21,798 nt of DNA, taken from assembly GCA_023447335.1 (NCBI GenBank), contig JAEXOD010000078.1, forward strand, positions 1 to 21,798, read 5' to 3'. The notes under the pieces were generated by a model, which worked only from the letters and a program-made list of their open reading frames with translations, ran no database searches and was not told the origin of the DNA. This document shows positions 1-7,779 of the stretch, piece after piece; the first letter of the stretch is position 1; every line of letters starts with the position of its first letter. Origin of the DNA: Bacteroidota bacterium. Its GTDB lineage: Bacteria > Bacteroidota > Ignavibacteria > Ignavibacteriales > Melioribacteraceae. Made by a program: the position numbers and the translations under genes.

Positions 1-98
1 GTGCTAAATGTTAAAGGTTTAGTGCTAAGTAAATAACCATTCCATCTTGGAAATAGGGAATTCAACATTAACAATTCAGTATTCATAATTGATGGGTT

Positions 99-129
99 TC
101 CTGAAAATCTTTCTTTCATCCTGAAAATC
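99..129. repeat. short tandem-like direct repeat TCCTGAAAATC
   Basis: The 11-base word TCCTGAAAATC occurs at 99-109 and again at 119-129, a 20-base period, with T-rich sequence between. The second copy continues as CCGGTTCAAAA. The text resembles degenerate intergenic repeats (CCTGAAAATC followed by a GGTTCA word) seen scattered in several bacterial phyla; that link is from memory and not tested here. Confidence 0.45.
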
Positions 130-279
130 CCGGTTCAAAAGAATATTTCAACTTATAGCCACTCCCTGAAGGAATTGGCTGTATTGGAGACCAAATGAAA
201 ACTTAATTACATATAGAGAATTGGGTTTATATAAATTAGCTAATTTGCCTTTTTATTTTTGTATAATAATATCCTTTTT

Positions 280-309
280 TATATCAAAAAATTTTATTAA
301 TTTGATATA
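280..309. promoter_or_regulatory. AT-rich inverted repeat upstream of the TPR gene
   Basis: TATATCAAA (280-288) and TTTGATATA (301-309) are perfect 9-base inverted arms around a 12-base spacer, ending 26 bases before the ATG at 336. It could be an operator or a 5' leader hairpin. In DNA this AT-rich a chance dyad is possible. Confidence 0.3.
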
Positions 310-335
310 TTATTGAGTAATATTTAGCGGATATC

Positions 336-1955
336 ATGAACTTTATTCTGAGATTTTTGAAAAAAGGGGAGATTGAACGTCTATTAAAAGAAGGGAACAA
401 GCTTCTTGAAGAAAAGGACTATGAAAAAGCTTTAAGTTTATTTGATAAGGTCCTATCTTACGACAATACAAACTTGTGTGCTAAATATGGTAAGGGGAAA
501 TGTTTTTATTTTCTTAATGCTTTTGAAAAGGCAAAACCGATATTAGTAGAAATTGAAAAGGATTCAAAAAATACTTTTTTTGAATGTTACTATTATTTGT
601 ATAAAATTGAATTAGAAAACGGTGATATTTTTGACGCAATTAAATATTTAACTAAATATATTGATAAAGGGAAAGATAAGGTAAGTGCATTAAAATTACG
701 TTCTGAACTTAACTTTAAATTTGAAAAGTACTTAGATGTAATAGATGATTGTGAAAAAGTATTAAATGCCAGTCCGGATGATATGGATGCATTTAAACTT
801 ATGATTAAATCACGAATCAAGACAGATCAACTGAAAAAAGCATTAATTGACGTAAATAAAGCTTTGGAAAATTATGGTAATAGTCCGGATTTATTAAATA
901 TACGCAGTTATTTAAGATATCTAAATAGGAATTATTCCGATGCGTTAAATGATATAAAAATTGCTATATCACTTAATAATTATTTCCCTGATTCTTATTA
1001 TACAATAGCATTAATACAAACTAAGGTTAATCAGCAAAAAGAAGCATTGGAAAATTTAAATAAAGCACTAGAATTAAACCCTAATTATGCTGATGCATAT
1101 ATTGTTAGAGCAGAATTGTTTACTCAATTTGATAAGCCTGATGAAGCCCTTTCTGATTACAAGAAAGTACTAGAATATTTTCCTGATAATGCGGATTATC
1201 ATTTTAAAAGCGGTAAACTTAATATGTTACTTTTTGACTTTAACGCAGCAAAAATTAATTTTGAAACCTCTTTAATTTTAGATCCATCAAATGCTGTTTA
1301 TATGTTTTATCTCTCTAATGCATTTAGAGAATTAAAAAGATATAAAGAACAGAAGGATTATTTAGATAGAGCATTAGAACTTAAACCTGATTATGAAGAT
1401 GCTATGCTTGAATTAGGGAAACTTTTTTATAAAGCAAAAGCTTTTAAGGAAGCGAATAAAATTTTAGACAAATTAATTTCTATTAATCCCGAAAATAGAC
1501 AAGCTTATTTTTATCGTGCAAAAGTAAAAGAACAACTTGCCGATAATTATGGTGCAAATTCAGATTACACTATAGCTTTGTTAGATCCAAATTATTTAGA
1601 AGCTTGGATTGCAAGGGCATTATTAAAAGTTTCTAGATCAGATTTTCACGGAGCCGTTTTAGATTTAAACAAAGCTATTTCTTTAAGACCACAAAACGGT
1701 AATATTTATATCTATAGAGCAAAAGCATTGGTTAAACTTGAAAAACAAGCTGAAGCTTATGATGACTTTGCAAAAGCATTAGAAATTTTACCCTCTAACG
1801 TAGAGTGTTATTATTATCGCGGATTTATTAATTTTGATATGAGACGTTTTAAAAATGCTGTTCTAGATTGGGAAAAAGCAGTATCATTAAAACCGGATTT
1901 AGCTGCAAAATTAAACGATAATATCGCAAAAGCAAAGCTTAAAATTGGATCTTGA
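336..1955 (+). CDS. tetratricopeptide (TPR) repeat protein
   Basis: A 539-residue protein made almost entirely of TPR units, a 34-residue helix-turn-helix repeat that forms a protein-binding superhelix. Repeats are visible from about residue 13 to the end, with the usual spacing of A, G/Y, A, F/Y and P (for example the units containing ALELNPNYADAY, ALELKPDYEDAM and AISLRPQNGNIY); about fifteen units fit. The middle ones match the consensus best and those near residues 45-110 are more degenerate. No signal peptide or membrane segment is seen: the N-terminus MNFILRFLKKG is short and followed by charged residues, so a cytoplasmic scaffold is most likely. The ATG lacks a clear Shine-Dalgarno sequence. 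It converges with the next gene, only 19 bases away. The partner and process are unknown; TPR proteins cannot be assigned a role from the repeats alone. Confidence 0.9.
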   Translation: MNFILRFLKKGEIERLLKEGNKLLEEKDYEKALSLFDKVLSYDNTNLCAKYGKGKCFYFLNAFEKAKPILVEIEKDSKNTFFECYYYLYKIELENGDIFDAIKYLTKYIDKGKDKVSALKLRSELNFKFEKYLDVIDDCEKVLNASPDDMDAFKLMIKSRIKTDQLKKALIDVNKALENYGNSPDLLNIRSYLRYLNRNYSDALNDIKIAISLNNYFPDSYYTIALIQTKVNQQKEALENLNKALELNPNYADAYIVRAELFTQFDKPDEALSDYKKVLEYFPDNADYHFKSGKLNMLLFDFNAAKINFETSLILDPSNAVYMFYLSNAFRELKRYKEQKDYLDRALELKPDYEDAMLELGKLFYKAKAFKEANKILDKLISINPENRQAYFYRAKVKEQLADNYGANSDYTIALLDPNYLEAWIARALLKVSRSDFHGAVLDLNKAISLRPQNGNIYIYRAKALVKLEKQAEAYDDFAKALEILPSNVECYYYRGFINFDMRRFKNAVLDWEKAVSLKPDLAAKLNDNIAKAKLKIGS

Positions 1956-1974
1956 TAATAAAAATTCTGAGTTT

Positions 1975-2574
1975 TTAACGATCTTTTGTTGGAATTTTGG
2001 GGCTAAATAAGTCATCGTCTTCATCGTTCGTATATTTGTCATACAAATTATCTGATTTTTTATCGCTTGTATCATACGGACGTAAAGGTGTAAGGGGACG
2101 ACTATAAGTTTTATCTTCAGAAGCTACACTGTTTGATGTAGGATTAAGAATTTGAAATCGGTTTTCTCTACTTATAGACTTAGCATCTTTCAGTCTTTCT
2201 TCATTTTTTTGTTCTTTAGTACGCGGTTTTTCTCTCTTTCTTTCTGTTCTTTGTTTGTCTTTATTACGTTGTCTCTCACTTTCGTTGTTTTTTTGTCTTT
2301 CTTTTTGCTTCTCTTTCTCTTTTTCTCTTAATTCATGCAATGATAAAAGTTTTTGTTCTTCTTTGTTATCTTTTTTATCGGAAGAAGTGCTTTTATTTGA
2401 AGTTTTAATTGCAAGTTTGGGTTTACTTTCAGGAGTATTATCTACCTGATAAGGTTCTAAATTGCCTCCTTTTTTCTTCTTGATCTTAAAACTTATGTAT
2501 GACACTGTAAGAATTACAATCATCAATACAGTAAAAATCTGTAAGGTAGTAAAAATTGCGTCCTTTAATTCCAT
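1975..2574 (-). CDS. membrane-anchored, highly charged protein of unknown function
   Basis: I do not recognise this 199-residue protein. Residues 1-6 are followed by one hydrophobic segment (about 7-29) and a KIKKKK stop-transfer cluster, giving a single-pass anchor with N-out/C-in topology by the positive-inside rule. Residues 65-130 are extremely rich in K, E, R and Q and should form a long charged helix or coiled coil, or be disordered. The C-terminal third is polar and ends with an acidic patch (DEDDD, about 184-188) and KIPTKDR. The coding strand is purine-rich through the charged part. It lies 74 bases downstream of recQ on the same strand with no terminator visible between, so co-transcription with recQ is possible. 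Low-complexity composition makes homology searches unreliable, but the intact frame, ATG start and membrane anchor support a real gene. Confidence 0.7.
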   Translation of the reverse strand: MELKDAIFTTLQIFTVLMIVILTVSYISFKIKKKKGGNLEPYQVDNTPESKPKLAIKTSNKSTSSDKKDNKEEQKLLSLHELREKEKEKQKERQKNNESERQRNKDKQRTERKREKPRTKEQKNEERLKDAKSISRENRFQILNPTSNSVASEDKTYSRPLTPLRPYDTSDKKSDNLYDKYTNDEDDDLFSPKIPTKDR

Positions 2575-2648
2575 AAAACATTTAATTTATTTTTATTTAC
2601 AACAATAATAAAATTATAATCCAATTGCTAGATTTATTTGAATTTTAT

Positions 2649-5261
2649 TTAACTTTTTATAATTGTCTTTATTTTTGCTACGGCAATTCTTAATTGCGAG
2701 ACGGTTAAATTGTTATGGATATTTCGCAATTCTTTTATATCGGTAATGCCTTGTTTATAAGAGAAATGCACTTTATCAAAATCTTCGGGTTTTAAAATAT
2801 TGTTAATATCAATATTCGGAACATACTCAATTATTGTCTCAATTTGCAAAGCAACAATTGATTCGTGCGTTTTTTGTAAATCAGCAATTTTACCAAGGTT
2901 ATAGCCTCGTTTTAGTAATCGGTAAGTTCCGGTTATATTTTCCGGTAATTCGGAAACACCTAAATCTATAGAGTTTGAATTGTCTATTTTGTTTTCCTTT
3001 ATAAAATTATTGATTGTTTCAATTATTTCAATACCGAGTTTATTGAACATCCTTTGATTAAAACCATCTATGTTTAATAACTGTTCGGGAGTTTTAGGTT
3101 TTTCTAATGAAATTTCTCTAAGCAAATTGTCCGGGCAAACAAGACTTGGTGTTTGAGAATATCTTGAGGCTACGTTTTTTCTTATCTCTTTTAACCTGTT
3201 GTATAGTTCTACATTTAATTCATAATTTTCTGTTTCATTTTCTACCTTTATACCGCTCTCGGAATTATATCTTGTAAAAAGGTCAATTCCTTTATCAGTT
3301 AACACTAATAGGTTATTAACGTTTTTTAATAAATTTTTATCAAGTAAAGAAGTTAGCCCGGTTTCAATTTCATTTCTTGAAAAGTGTGCACATGTACCAA
3401 AAGTAGTTAGATTTCTAAATCTATTTGATTTTGTGTTTCCGGTTAAAACAGAAAACAGATTTCTAATTCTCATTCTTTGATAAGATTCATGTACAGTTCT
3501 TAAAATAATTTCTTCAAGGAATTCAGTTGTGGATGTGTTAATTCCTGTATTTCCTCTACAGTTATCACATTTTCCGCATTTATATTCTTCATCGTTTTGT
3601 CCGAAATATTTAAGAATAAAACCGAATCTACAATTATCATAATAAACATAATTTACCATTTCGTTAATTTTTGAAAGAGCTTCAGACTTTTTTATTTCAA
3701 TATCAGAAAAATCAAGTTGTAAAAGTTTAGAGTCTATCCTAGGGCGCTCCATATAAACAACGGTACTTAATACCGGGGGCATATATTCTATTATTCCGAT
3801 AGCATTTAATTTAATTAAGCTATCCTCGATATCGTTAGAGGGGATGTTATATTTTGTAGAGAGTTTAATTAAATCAATTTTTAAATTACTAACAAATAAA
3901 TTGCTACCGTACTCTCTTAGAAGTAATAAAATAGTATCTTTTAATTTGTTGTTTGCAATTTTATCTACGTATATTCGCAATTCATCTAAATTAAGAAGAA
4001 ATTTAATAAGATGTTTTGCCTGATAGTTGTCATAAAGTCTAAAATATCCGGCTTTAACTAAAATACTAATTACAGAGTGTACTAGGTTGGAATTAAAATC
4101 TGCTGCATTTAATATTTTGTAAAAACCTCTGTCCAAAGGTATTCCTTTATCTGCTTTCATTCCTAAAGCTATTCTTCCGTAATTGCAAATTGCATTATAA
4201 ACATTAATTATCTGTTCTCTATTCGGAAAAGAACTAAGTTGAATAAATTCAATAGTTTCTCTTTCGTTTTTTTCATATAAAAGATAAATTGATGAATCCA
4301 GATTATCTCTTCCCGCTCTTCCAATTTCTTGGTAATAGTTTTCGATGGACGATGACATATTATAGTGAATAACAAGTCGTACATTATTTTTATCTATTCC
4401 CATACCAAAAGCAGTTGTAGCACATATTACATCAATTCTACCGTTAATAAAGTCGTCTTGAATAACTTTTCGCGAGTTAGATTCAAGTCCTGCATGATAA
4501 AATTCAGATTTGACACCGTTAAAGCGTAGAAATTGGGATATCTCTTCAACATTTTTTCTGGTTGCTGCATAAATAATTGTAGTACTGTTATATTTTTTTA
4601 CTAATTCTAAAGTCTTAAACTTTTTCTGATTAGTACGAATAACATTTAATATTAAATTGCTTCTTTCAAACCCGGATACAAAAATTGTAGGGTCTTTTAA
4701 TCCAAGTTGTTCTATAATATCGGTTCTAACTTTAGGTGTAGCAGTTGCCGTAAATGCGGAAATTCCCTTAAACGAGATATAATCCTTAAAATCTCTTATT
4801 CGTTTATAACTGGGTCTAAAGTTATGTCCCCATTCGCTAATACAGTGAGCTTCATCAATAAATAAATATTCCAACTGTAATTTTGATAGTCTTTCAACAA
4901 AAAGTGAATTTTCCAGTCTTTCGGGTGCTAAATAAAGTAACTTTATATTTCCGGTATATATATCGTTAAAAATTTTTTCAACTTCTTTATATTCAAGAGT
5001 GCTATTTATAAATGCTGCTACATGTTTATTTTTGTTTAAAGCATCCACTTGGTCTTTCATTAAAGCAATTAAAGGGGAAATTACAATTGATAGACCATCT
5101 TTACATAAAGCAGGAATTTGGTAACAAAGAGATTTTCCCGCACCGGTAGGTAAAATTGCCAGTGTATGTTTGTTTTGTAAAATTGTATCAATTATTGCTT
5201 CTTGATTATCTCTAAAACTATCATAACCGAAAAAGCTATTTAATACATTAAAAGGAGTCAT
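2649..5261 (-). CDS. recQ: RecQ-family ATP-dependent DNA helicase with C-terminal HTH extension
   Basis: An SF2 3'-5' DNA helicase acting in recombination and repair of stalled forks. At 870 residues it is much longer than E. coli RecQ (about 610). Visible in order: Walker A TGAGKS (39-44), the DEAH box (136-139), the RecQ aromatic-rich loop SEWGHNFRPSY (142-152), SAFTATAT (168-175), motif VI QEIGRAGRD (311-319), and the RecQ-Ct zinc site with cysteines 544, 562, 565 and 568 (KCGKCDNC). A winged helix follows (about 580-665), then an HRDC domain (about 684-760). Residues 775-870 contain TYRLLKRGYNLGKIADLQ and match the helicase helix-turn-helix type (HTH_40) seen at the C-terminus of some Firmicutes and Bacteroidota RecQ-like proteins. 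All catalytic motifs are intact. The start ATG follows an AT-rich leader without a Shine-Dalgarno sequence. It is divergent from the hbd-ackA unit. Confidence 0.96.
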   Translation of the reverse strand: MTPFNVLNSFFGYDSFRDNQEAIIDTILQNKHTLAILPTGAGKSLCYQIPALCKDGLSIVISPLIALMKDQVDALNKNKHVAAFINSTLEYKEVEKIFNDIYTGNIKLLYLAPERLENSLFVERLSKLQLEYLFIDEAHCISEWGHNFRPSYKRIRDFKDYISFKGISAFTATATPKVRTDIIEQLGLKDPTIFVSGFERSNLILNVIRTNQKKFKTLELVKKYNSTTIIYAATRKNVEEISQFLRFNGVKSEFYHAGLESNSRKVIQDDFINGRIDVICATTAFGMGIDKNNVRLVIHYNMSSSIENYYQEIGRAGRDNLDSSIYLLYEKNERETIEFIQLSSFPNREQIINVYNAICNYGRIALGMKADKGIPLDRGFYKILNAADFNSNLVHSVISILVKAGYFRLYDNYQAKHLIKFLLNLDELRIYVDKIANNKLKDTILLLLREYGSNLFVSNLKIDLIKLSTKYNIPSNDIEDSLIKLNAIGIIEYMPPVLSTVVYMERPRIDSKLLQLDFSDIEIKKSEALSKINEMVNYVYYDNCRFGFILKYFGQNDEEYKCGKCDNCRGNTGINTSTTEFLEEIILRTVHESYQRMRIRNLFSVLTGNTKSNRFRNLTTFGTCAHFSRNEIETGLTSLLDKNLLKNVNNLLVLTDKGIDLFTRYNSESGIKVENETENYELNVELYNRLKEIRKNVASRYSQTPSLVCPDNLLREISLEKPKTPEQLLNIDGFNQRMFNKLGIEIIETINNFIKENKIDNSNSIDLGVSELPENITGTYRLLKRGYNLGKIADLQKTHESIVALQIETIIEYVPNIDINNILKPEDFDKVHFSYKQGITDIKELRNIHNNLTVSQLRIAVAKIKTIIKS

Positions 5262-5263
5262 AA

Positions 5264-5327
5264 AAGGGTTACATTTAAAATAATATTGAATATATTAAAA
5301 TAATAAAAAGGAATTTAATTAACCCTT
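5264..5327. repeat. spaced inverted repeat AAGGGTTA / TAACCCTT
   Basis: AAGGGTTA at 5264-5271 and its exact complement TAACCCTT at 5320-5327 are 48 bases apart in the recQ leader, about 100-160 bases upstream of the sigma-54 element. This is a distance where enhancer-binding proteins of sigma-54 promoters often bind, so the arms could be activator sites; they could also fold the recQ 5' leader. Only the symmetry is seen. Confidence 0.3.
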
Positions 5328-5423
5328 AAAAAGTAAATTTCTCATTTTGTATTATTTTTTTTAATATTGATAATTTTTCGAATTAAAATCCTTGTAACTT
5401 ATGAATTTTTAATAAATTATTTA

Positions 5424-5439
5424 TGGTACGGATATTGCA
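5424..5439 (+). promoter_or_regulatory. sigma-54 (RpoN) -24/-12 promoter for hbd-ackA
   Basis: TGGTACGGATATTGCA fits the sigma-54 consensus TGGYACG-N4-TTGCW at every defined position. The invariant GG (5425-5426) and GC (5437-5438) are separated by exactly 10 bases. Transcription would start near 5450, leaving a leader of about 60 bases before the ATG at 5509. Such promoters need an ATP-driven enhancer-binding protein, which is not encoded in the window. Confidence 0.75.
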
Positions 5440-5508
5440 TTGCAAAAACTAATTCTGTAAATTAAAGGATATAAATATCTTAAATTTTTAATAAAGAGTA
5501 GGTTAAAC

Positions 5509-6453
5509 ATGGCTGATGAAAAAATAGTTATGGCAAAGTTAGAAGATTTGCTGATGGAAAAAAAACAGGCTGAAGAAAGTGAAAGAATTGATAAGGTTGC
5601 TATTATAGGTGCCGGTGTTATGGGGCAAGGAATAGCTCAAACAATTTCTTCGGCAGGTATTGATGTTCTAATTATCGAAAAAGATGAGCAAGGAATTGAA
5701 AAAGCAAAAGAAGGTTTGAAGTTATCAATGGAACGCGAAATAGCCAGATGGGCGATGACAAAAAGTGAAATGAAGTCAGTTTTTAGTCGTATGATGTGGT
5801 CAACAGATTTGGAAGATGTTAAAGAATGTGATATTATTATTGAAGCAGTTGAAGAAAATTTAGAATTGAAAAGAGAATTATTTAAGAAATTTGACGAAAT
5901 TGCTAAAGAAGAAACAATTTTTGTTTCAAATACTTCCACATTAAGTTTATCAAAAATTGCCGAAATTACCGAAAGACAAGATAGAATTATAGGAATGCAC
6001 TTCTTAAATCCGGTTCCAAAAGTTGCATTAGTTGAACTAATTCGTACTATTGAGACAAGCGAAAAAACGATTGAGATTGCAAAGCATTTTGCTGCCAAAA
6101 TAGGTAAAACTGCCGTAGAAGTTTATGAATATCCGGGTTATGTTACAACAAGAGCAATAGTACCGCTACTAAACGAAGCAATGCATATTTTATTGGAAGG
6201 TTTGGCAAGTGCAAAAGATATTGATACTGCTTTAAAACTTGGTTATAATTTTCAAACAGGACCGCTTGAAATGGCTGATGCAATGGGGTTAGACGAAGTG
6301 TTAACTTGGATGGAGCAGTTATGGACAGTTTTGGGAGAACCACGTTACAGACCATGTCCTATTTTAAGAAAACTTGTAAGAGAGAAAAAGCTTGGTAAAA
6401 AAACAGGCGAAGGATTTTATAAGTATGACCATAACGGTAAAATAATATCTTAA
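5509..6453 (+). CDS. hbd: 3-hydroxyacyl-CoA (3-hydroxybutyryl-CoA) dehydrogenase
   Basis: Cytoplasmic NAD(P)-dependent enzyme interconverting 3-hydroxyacyl-CoA and 3-oxoacyl-CoA, used in beta-oxidation or in butyrate-type and PHB metabolism. The 314 residues show the nucleotide-binding loop GAGVMGQG (34-41), EAVEE (112-116), NTSTLSLS (141-148) with the conserved Ser140, and GMHFLNPVPKVALVE with catalytic His164 and its partner Glu176. The C-terminal helical domain (about 205-308) ends with GKKTGEGFYKY. The usual Asn in the GF(V/I)xNR motif is Thr214 here (GYVTTR). An extra N-terminal 25 residues precede the Rossmann fold; Met8 or Met16 would be alternative starts, but an AGTAGG purine stretch precedes the ATG at 5509. 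It is first in a unit with ackA (18-base gap) behind the sigma-54 promoter. Substrate chain length is not determinable. Confidence 0.93.
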   Translation: MADEKIVMAKLEDLLMEKKQAEESERIDKVAIIGAGVMGQGIAQTISSAGIDVLIIEKDEQGIEKAKEGLKLSMEREIARWAMTKSEMKSVFSRMMWSTDLEDVKECDIIIEAVEENLELKRELFKKFDEIAKEETIFVSNTSTLSLSKIAEITERQDRIIGMHFLNPVPKVALVELIRTIETSEKTIEIAKHFAAKIGKTAVEVYEYPGYVTTRAIVPLLNEAMHILLEGLASAKDIDTALKLGYNFQTGPLEMADAMGLDEVLTWMEQLWTVLGEPRYRPCPILRKLVREKKLGKKTGEGFYKYDHNGKIIS

Positions 6454-6471
6454 CTTTTTATTGAGGATAAA

Positions 6472-7689
6472 ATGAAAATTTTAGTTTTAAATTGTGGAAG
6501 TTCATCGATTAAATATCAATTAATAGATACTGAAAAAGAAATTTTAATGGCAAAAGGACTTGTTGAACGCATTGGGATGTCAAGCGCAGTACTAACTCAT
6601 ACTCCCTATGGGAAAGAGAAAGTTAGAATAGTGGGCGAAATTCTTGATCATACAATAGCTATTGAATATGTAATTGCAGTTTTAATGAGTCCTACTCATG
6701 GGGTTTTGAAAGATAAAAACGAAATTGATGCGGTTGGTCATAGAGTTGTTCACGGTGGTGAAACATTTTCGGGTTCAGTTTTAATTACGGATAGAGTTGT
6801 AAAAGCCTTGGTTGATAATATTGAATTAGCACCGTTACACAATCCACCGAATATTAAAGGTATTGAAGCAGCAAAAGCTCATTTACCAAATACTCCTCAA
6901 TGCGGTATTTTTGATACTTCATTCCACAGCACTATGCCGGAACACGCTTATTTATACGGAATACCTTATGAACTTTATAAAAGATATAAGATAAGAAAAT
7001 ATGGTTTCCACGGAACGTCACATAGATTTGTTTCACAAAAAGCTGCGATGATGTTGGGAAAACCGATTGAAGAATTAAAAATAATTACCGCACATTTAGG
7101 TAACGGTAGCAGTATGGCAGCAATAGACGGCGGAAAATCTATTGATACAACAATGGGTTTTACGCCTTTAGAAGGTTTGATAATGGGAACACGTTGCGGT
7201 GATATGGATCCTTCAGTTATATTATATATTATGAGTAAGGAAGGATTAAACATGTCTGAGGCAAATACATTAATGAATAAGCATAGTGGTTTAATTGGTC
7301 TTAGCGGCGATAGTAGCGATATGCGTGAAATTGAAAGCGGGGTTATGGAAGGTGATAAAAGAGCTAAAAGAGCTTTTGATGCTTTTACATATAGAATTAA
7401 AAAATATGTCGGTTCATACATTGCTGCTTTAGGCGGATGTGATGCTTTAGTATTTACCGGCGGTATTGGTGAAAATTCTCCGATGGTTCGTAACGCAGTT
7501 TGTAGCAATATGGAATTTTTAGGAATAAAACTTGATGAAGAACGTAATTTAAATGTGAAAGGCGAATGTGCAGTTTCTTCTGACGATAGTAGAGTTAAAG
7601 TTTTAAGAATTCCTACAAACGAAGAGTTAGTAATTGCTTTAGATACTGAACAAATTGTTAACGAACAGATGCAATCTAACGGTAACTAA
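6472..7689 (+). CDS. ackA: acetate kinase
   Basis: Converts acetyl phosphate and ADP to acetate and ATP (reversible), the ATP-yielding step of acetate fermentation. Full length at 405 residues. ASKHA-fold features are all present: Asn7 in LVLNCGSSSIKY, VGHRVVHGGE (88-97) with Arg91, GIFDTSFH (145-152) with catalytic Asp148, GFHGTSH (178-184) with His180, HLGNGSS (208-214), MGTRCGDMDP (238-247) with Arg241, FTGGIGENS (328-336) and the C-terminal NEE (383-385). A GAGGA ribosome site precedes the ATG. It follows the hydroxyacyl-CoA dehydrogenase closely and is followed by a strong terminator, so the two form a bicistronic unit. No phosphotransacetylase lies in the window. A propionate or butyrate kinase role is less likely given the classical AckA motifs. 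Confidence 0.96.
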   Translation: MKILVLNCGSSSIKYQLIDTEKEILMAKGLVERIGMSSAVLTHTPYGKEKVRIVGEILDHTIAIEYVIAVLMSPTHGVLKDKNEIDAVGHRVVHGGETFSGSVLITDRVVKALVDNIELAPLHNPPNIKGIEAAKAHLPNTPQCGIFDTSFHSTMPEHAYLYGIPYELYKRYKIRKYGFHGTSHRFVSQKAAMMLGKPIEELKIITAHLGNGSSMAAIDGGKSIDTTMGFTPLEGLIMGTRCGDMDPSVILYIMSKEGLNMSEANTLMNKHSGLIGLSGDSSDMREIESGVMEGDKRAKRAFDAFTYRIKKYVGSYIAALGGCDALVFTGGIGENSPMVRNAVCSNMEFLGIKLDEERNLNVKGECAVSSDDSRVKVLRIPTNEELVIALDTEQIVNEQMQSNGN

Positions 7690-7728
7690 TTTGAAAATAT
7701 TAGGTGAATTTATTATATTTAAATTCTT

Positions 7729-7758
7729 AAATCCCGCTTTTATTTAGCGGGATTTTTT
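7729..7758 (+). terminator. intrinsic terminator after ackA
   Basis: AAATCCCGCT (7729-7738) pairs perfectly with AGCGGGATTT (7746-7755) around a 7-base loop TTTATTT, and the descending arm runs into a T tract (7753-7758). It separates the hbd-ackA unit from marC, whose ATG is only 21 bases further on. Confidence 0.92.
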
Positions 7759-7779
7759 GTTTATTTTTTGGAGTTGTAA

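Larger units (their letters stand above)
1..335. other. non-coding region left of the TPR gene
   Basis: No open frame of useful length or RNA gene is visible here. The first 30 bases contain two copies of GTGCTAA (1-7 and 22-28). Positions 61-90 are an AATTC/ATTAAC-rich stretch of the kind common between genes in Bacteroidota-type genomes. A short direct repeat (99-129) and an AT-rich dyad (280-309) are listed separately. From about 200 onward the sequence is strongly AT-rich and contains a TATAAT hexamer at 262-267, but no -35 element sits at a proper distance, so a promoter for the TPR gene is likely here but not located. Confidence 0.6.

Noticed and set aside
251..267. Standard -35/-10 promoter (TTGCCT and TATAAT) for the TPR gene
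   Set aside because: The spacer is 11 bases instead of about 17.
1956..1974. Terminator between the TPR gene and the converging gene
   Set aside because: AAAAATTCTGAGTTTTT can pair only through A-T bases with a one-base loop, too weak and too tight for an intrinsic terminator.
2255..2449. Leu/Ser/Phe-rich frame opposite the charged membrane protein
   Set aside because: It is the mirror of the K/E/R-rich coding sequence; the antisense reading gives false hydrophobicity.
6975..7508. Open frame opposite acetate kinase
   Set aside because: It lies wholly antisense to a clear ackA, has no recognisable domain and arises from codon bias on the coding strand.
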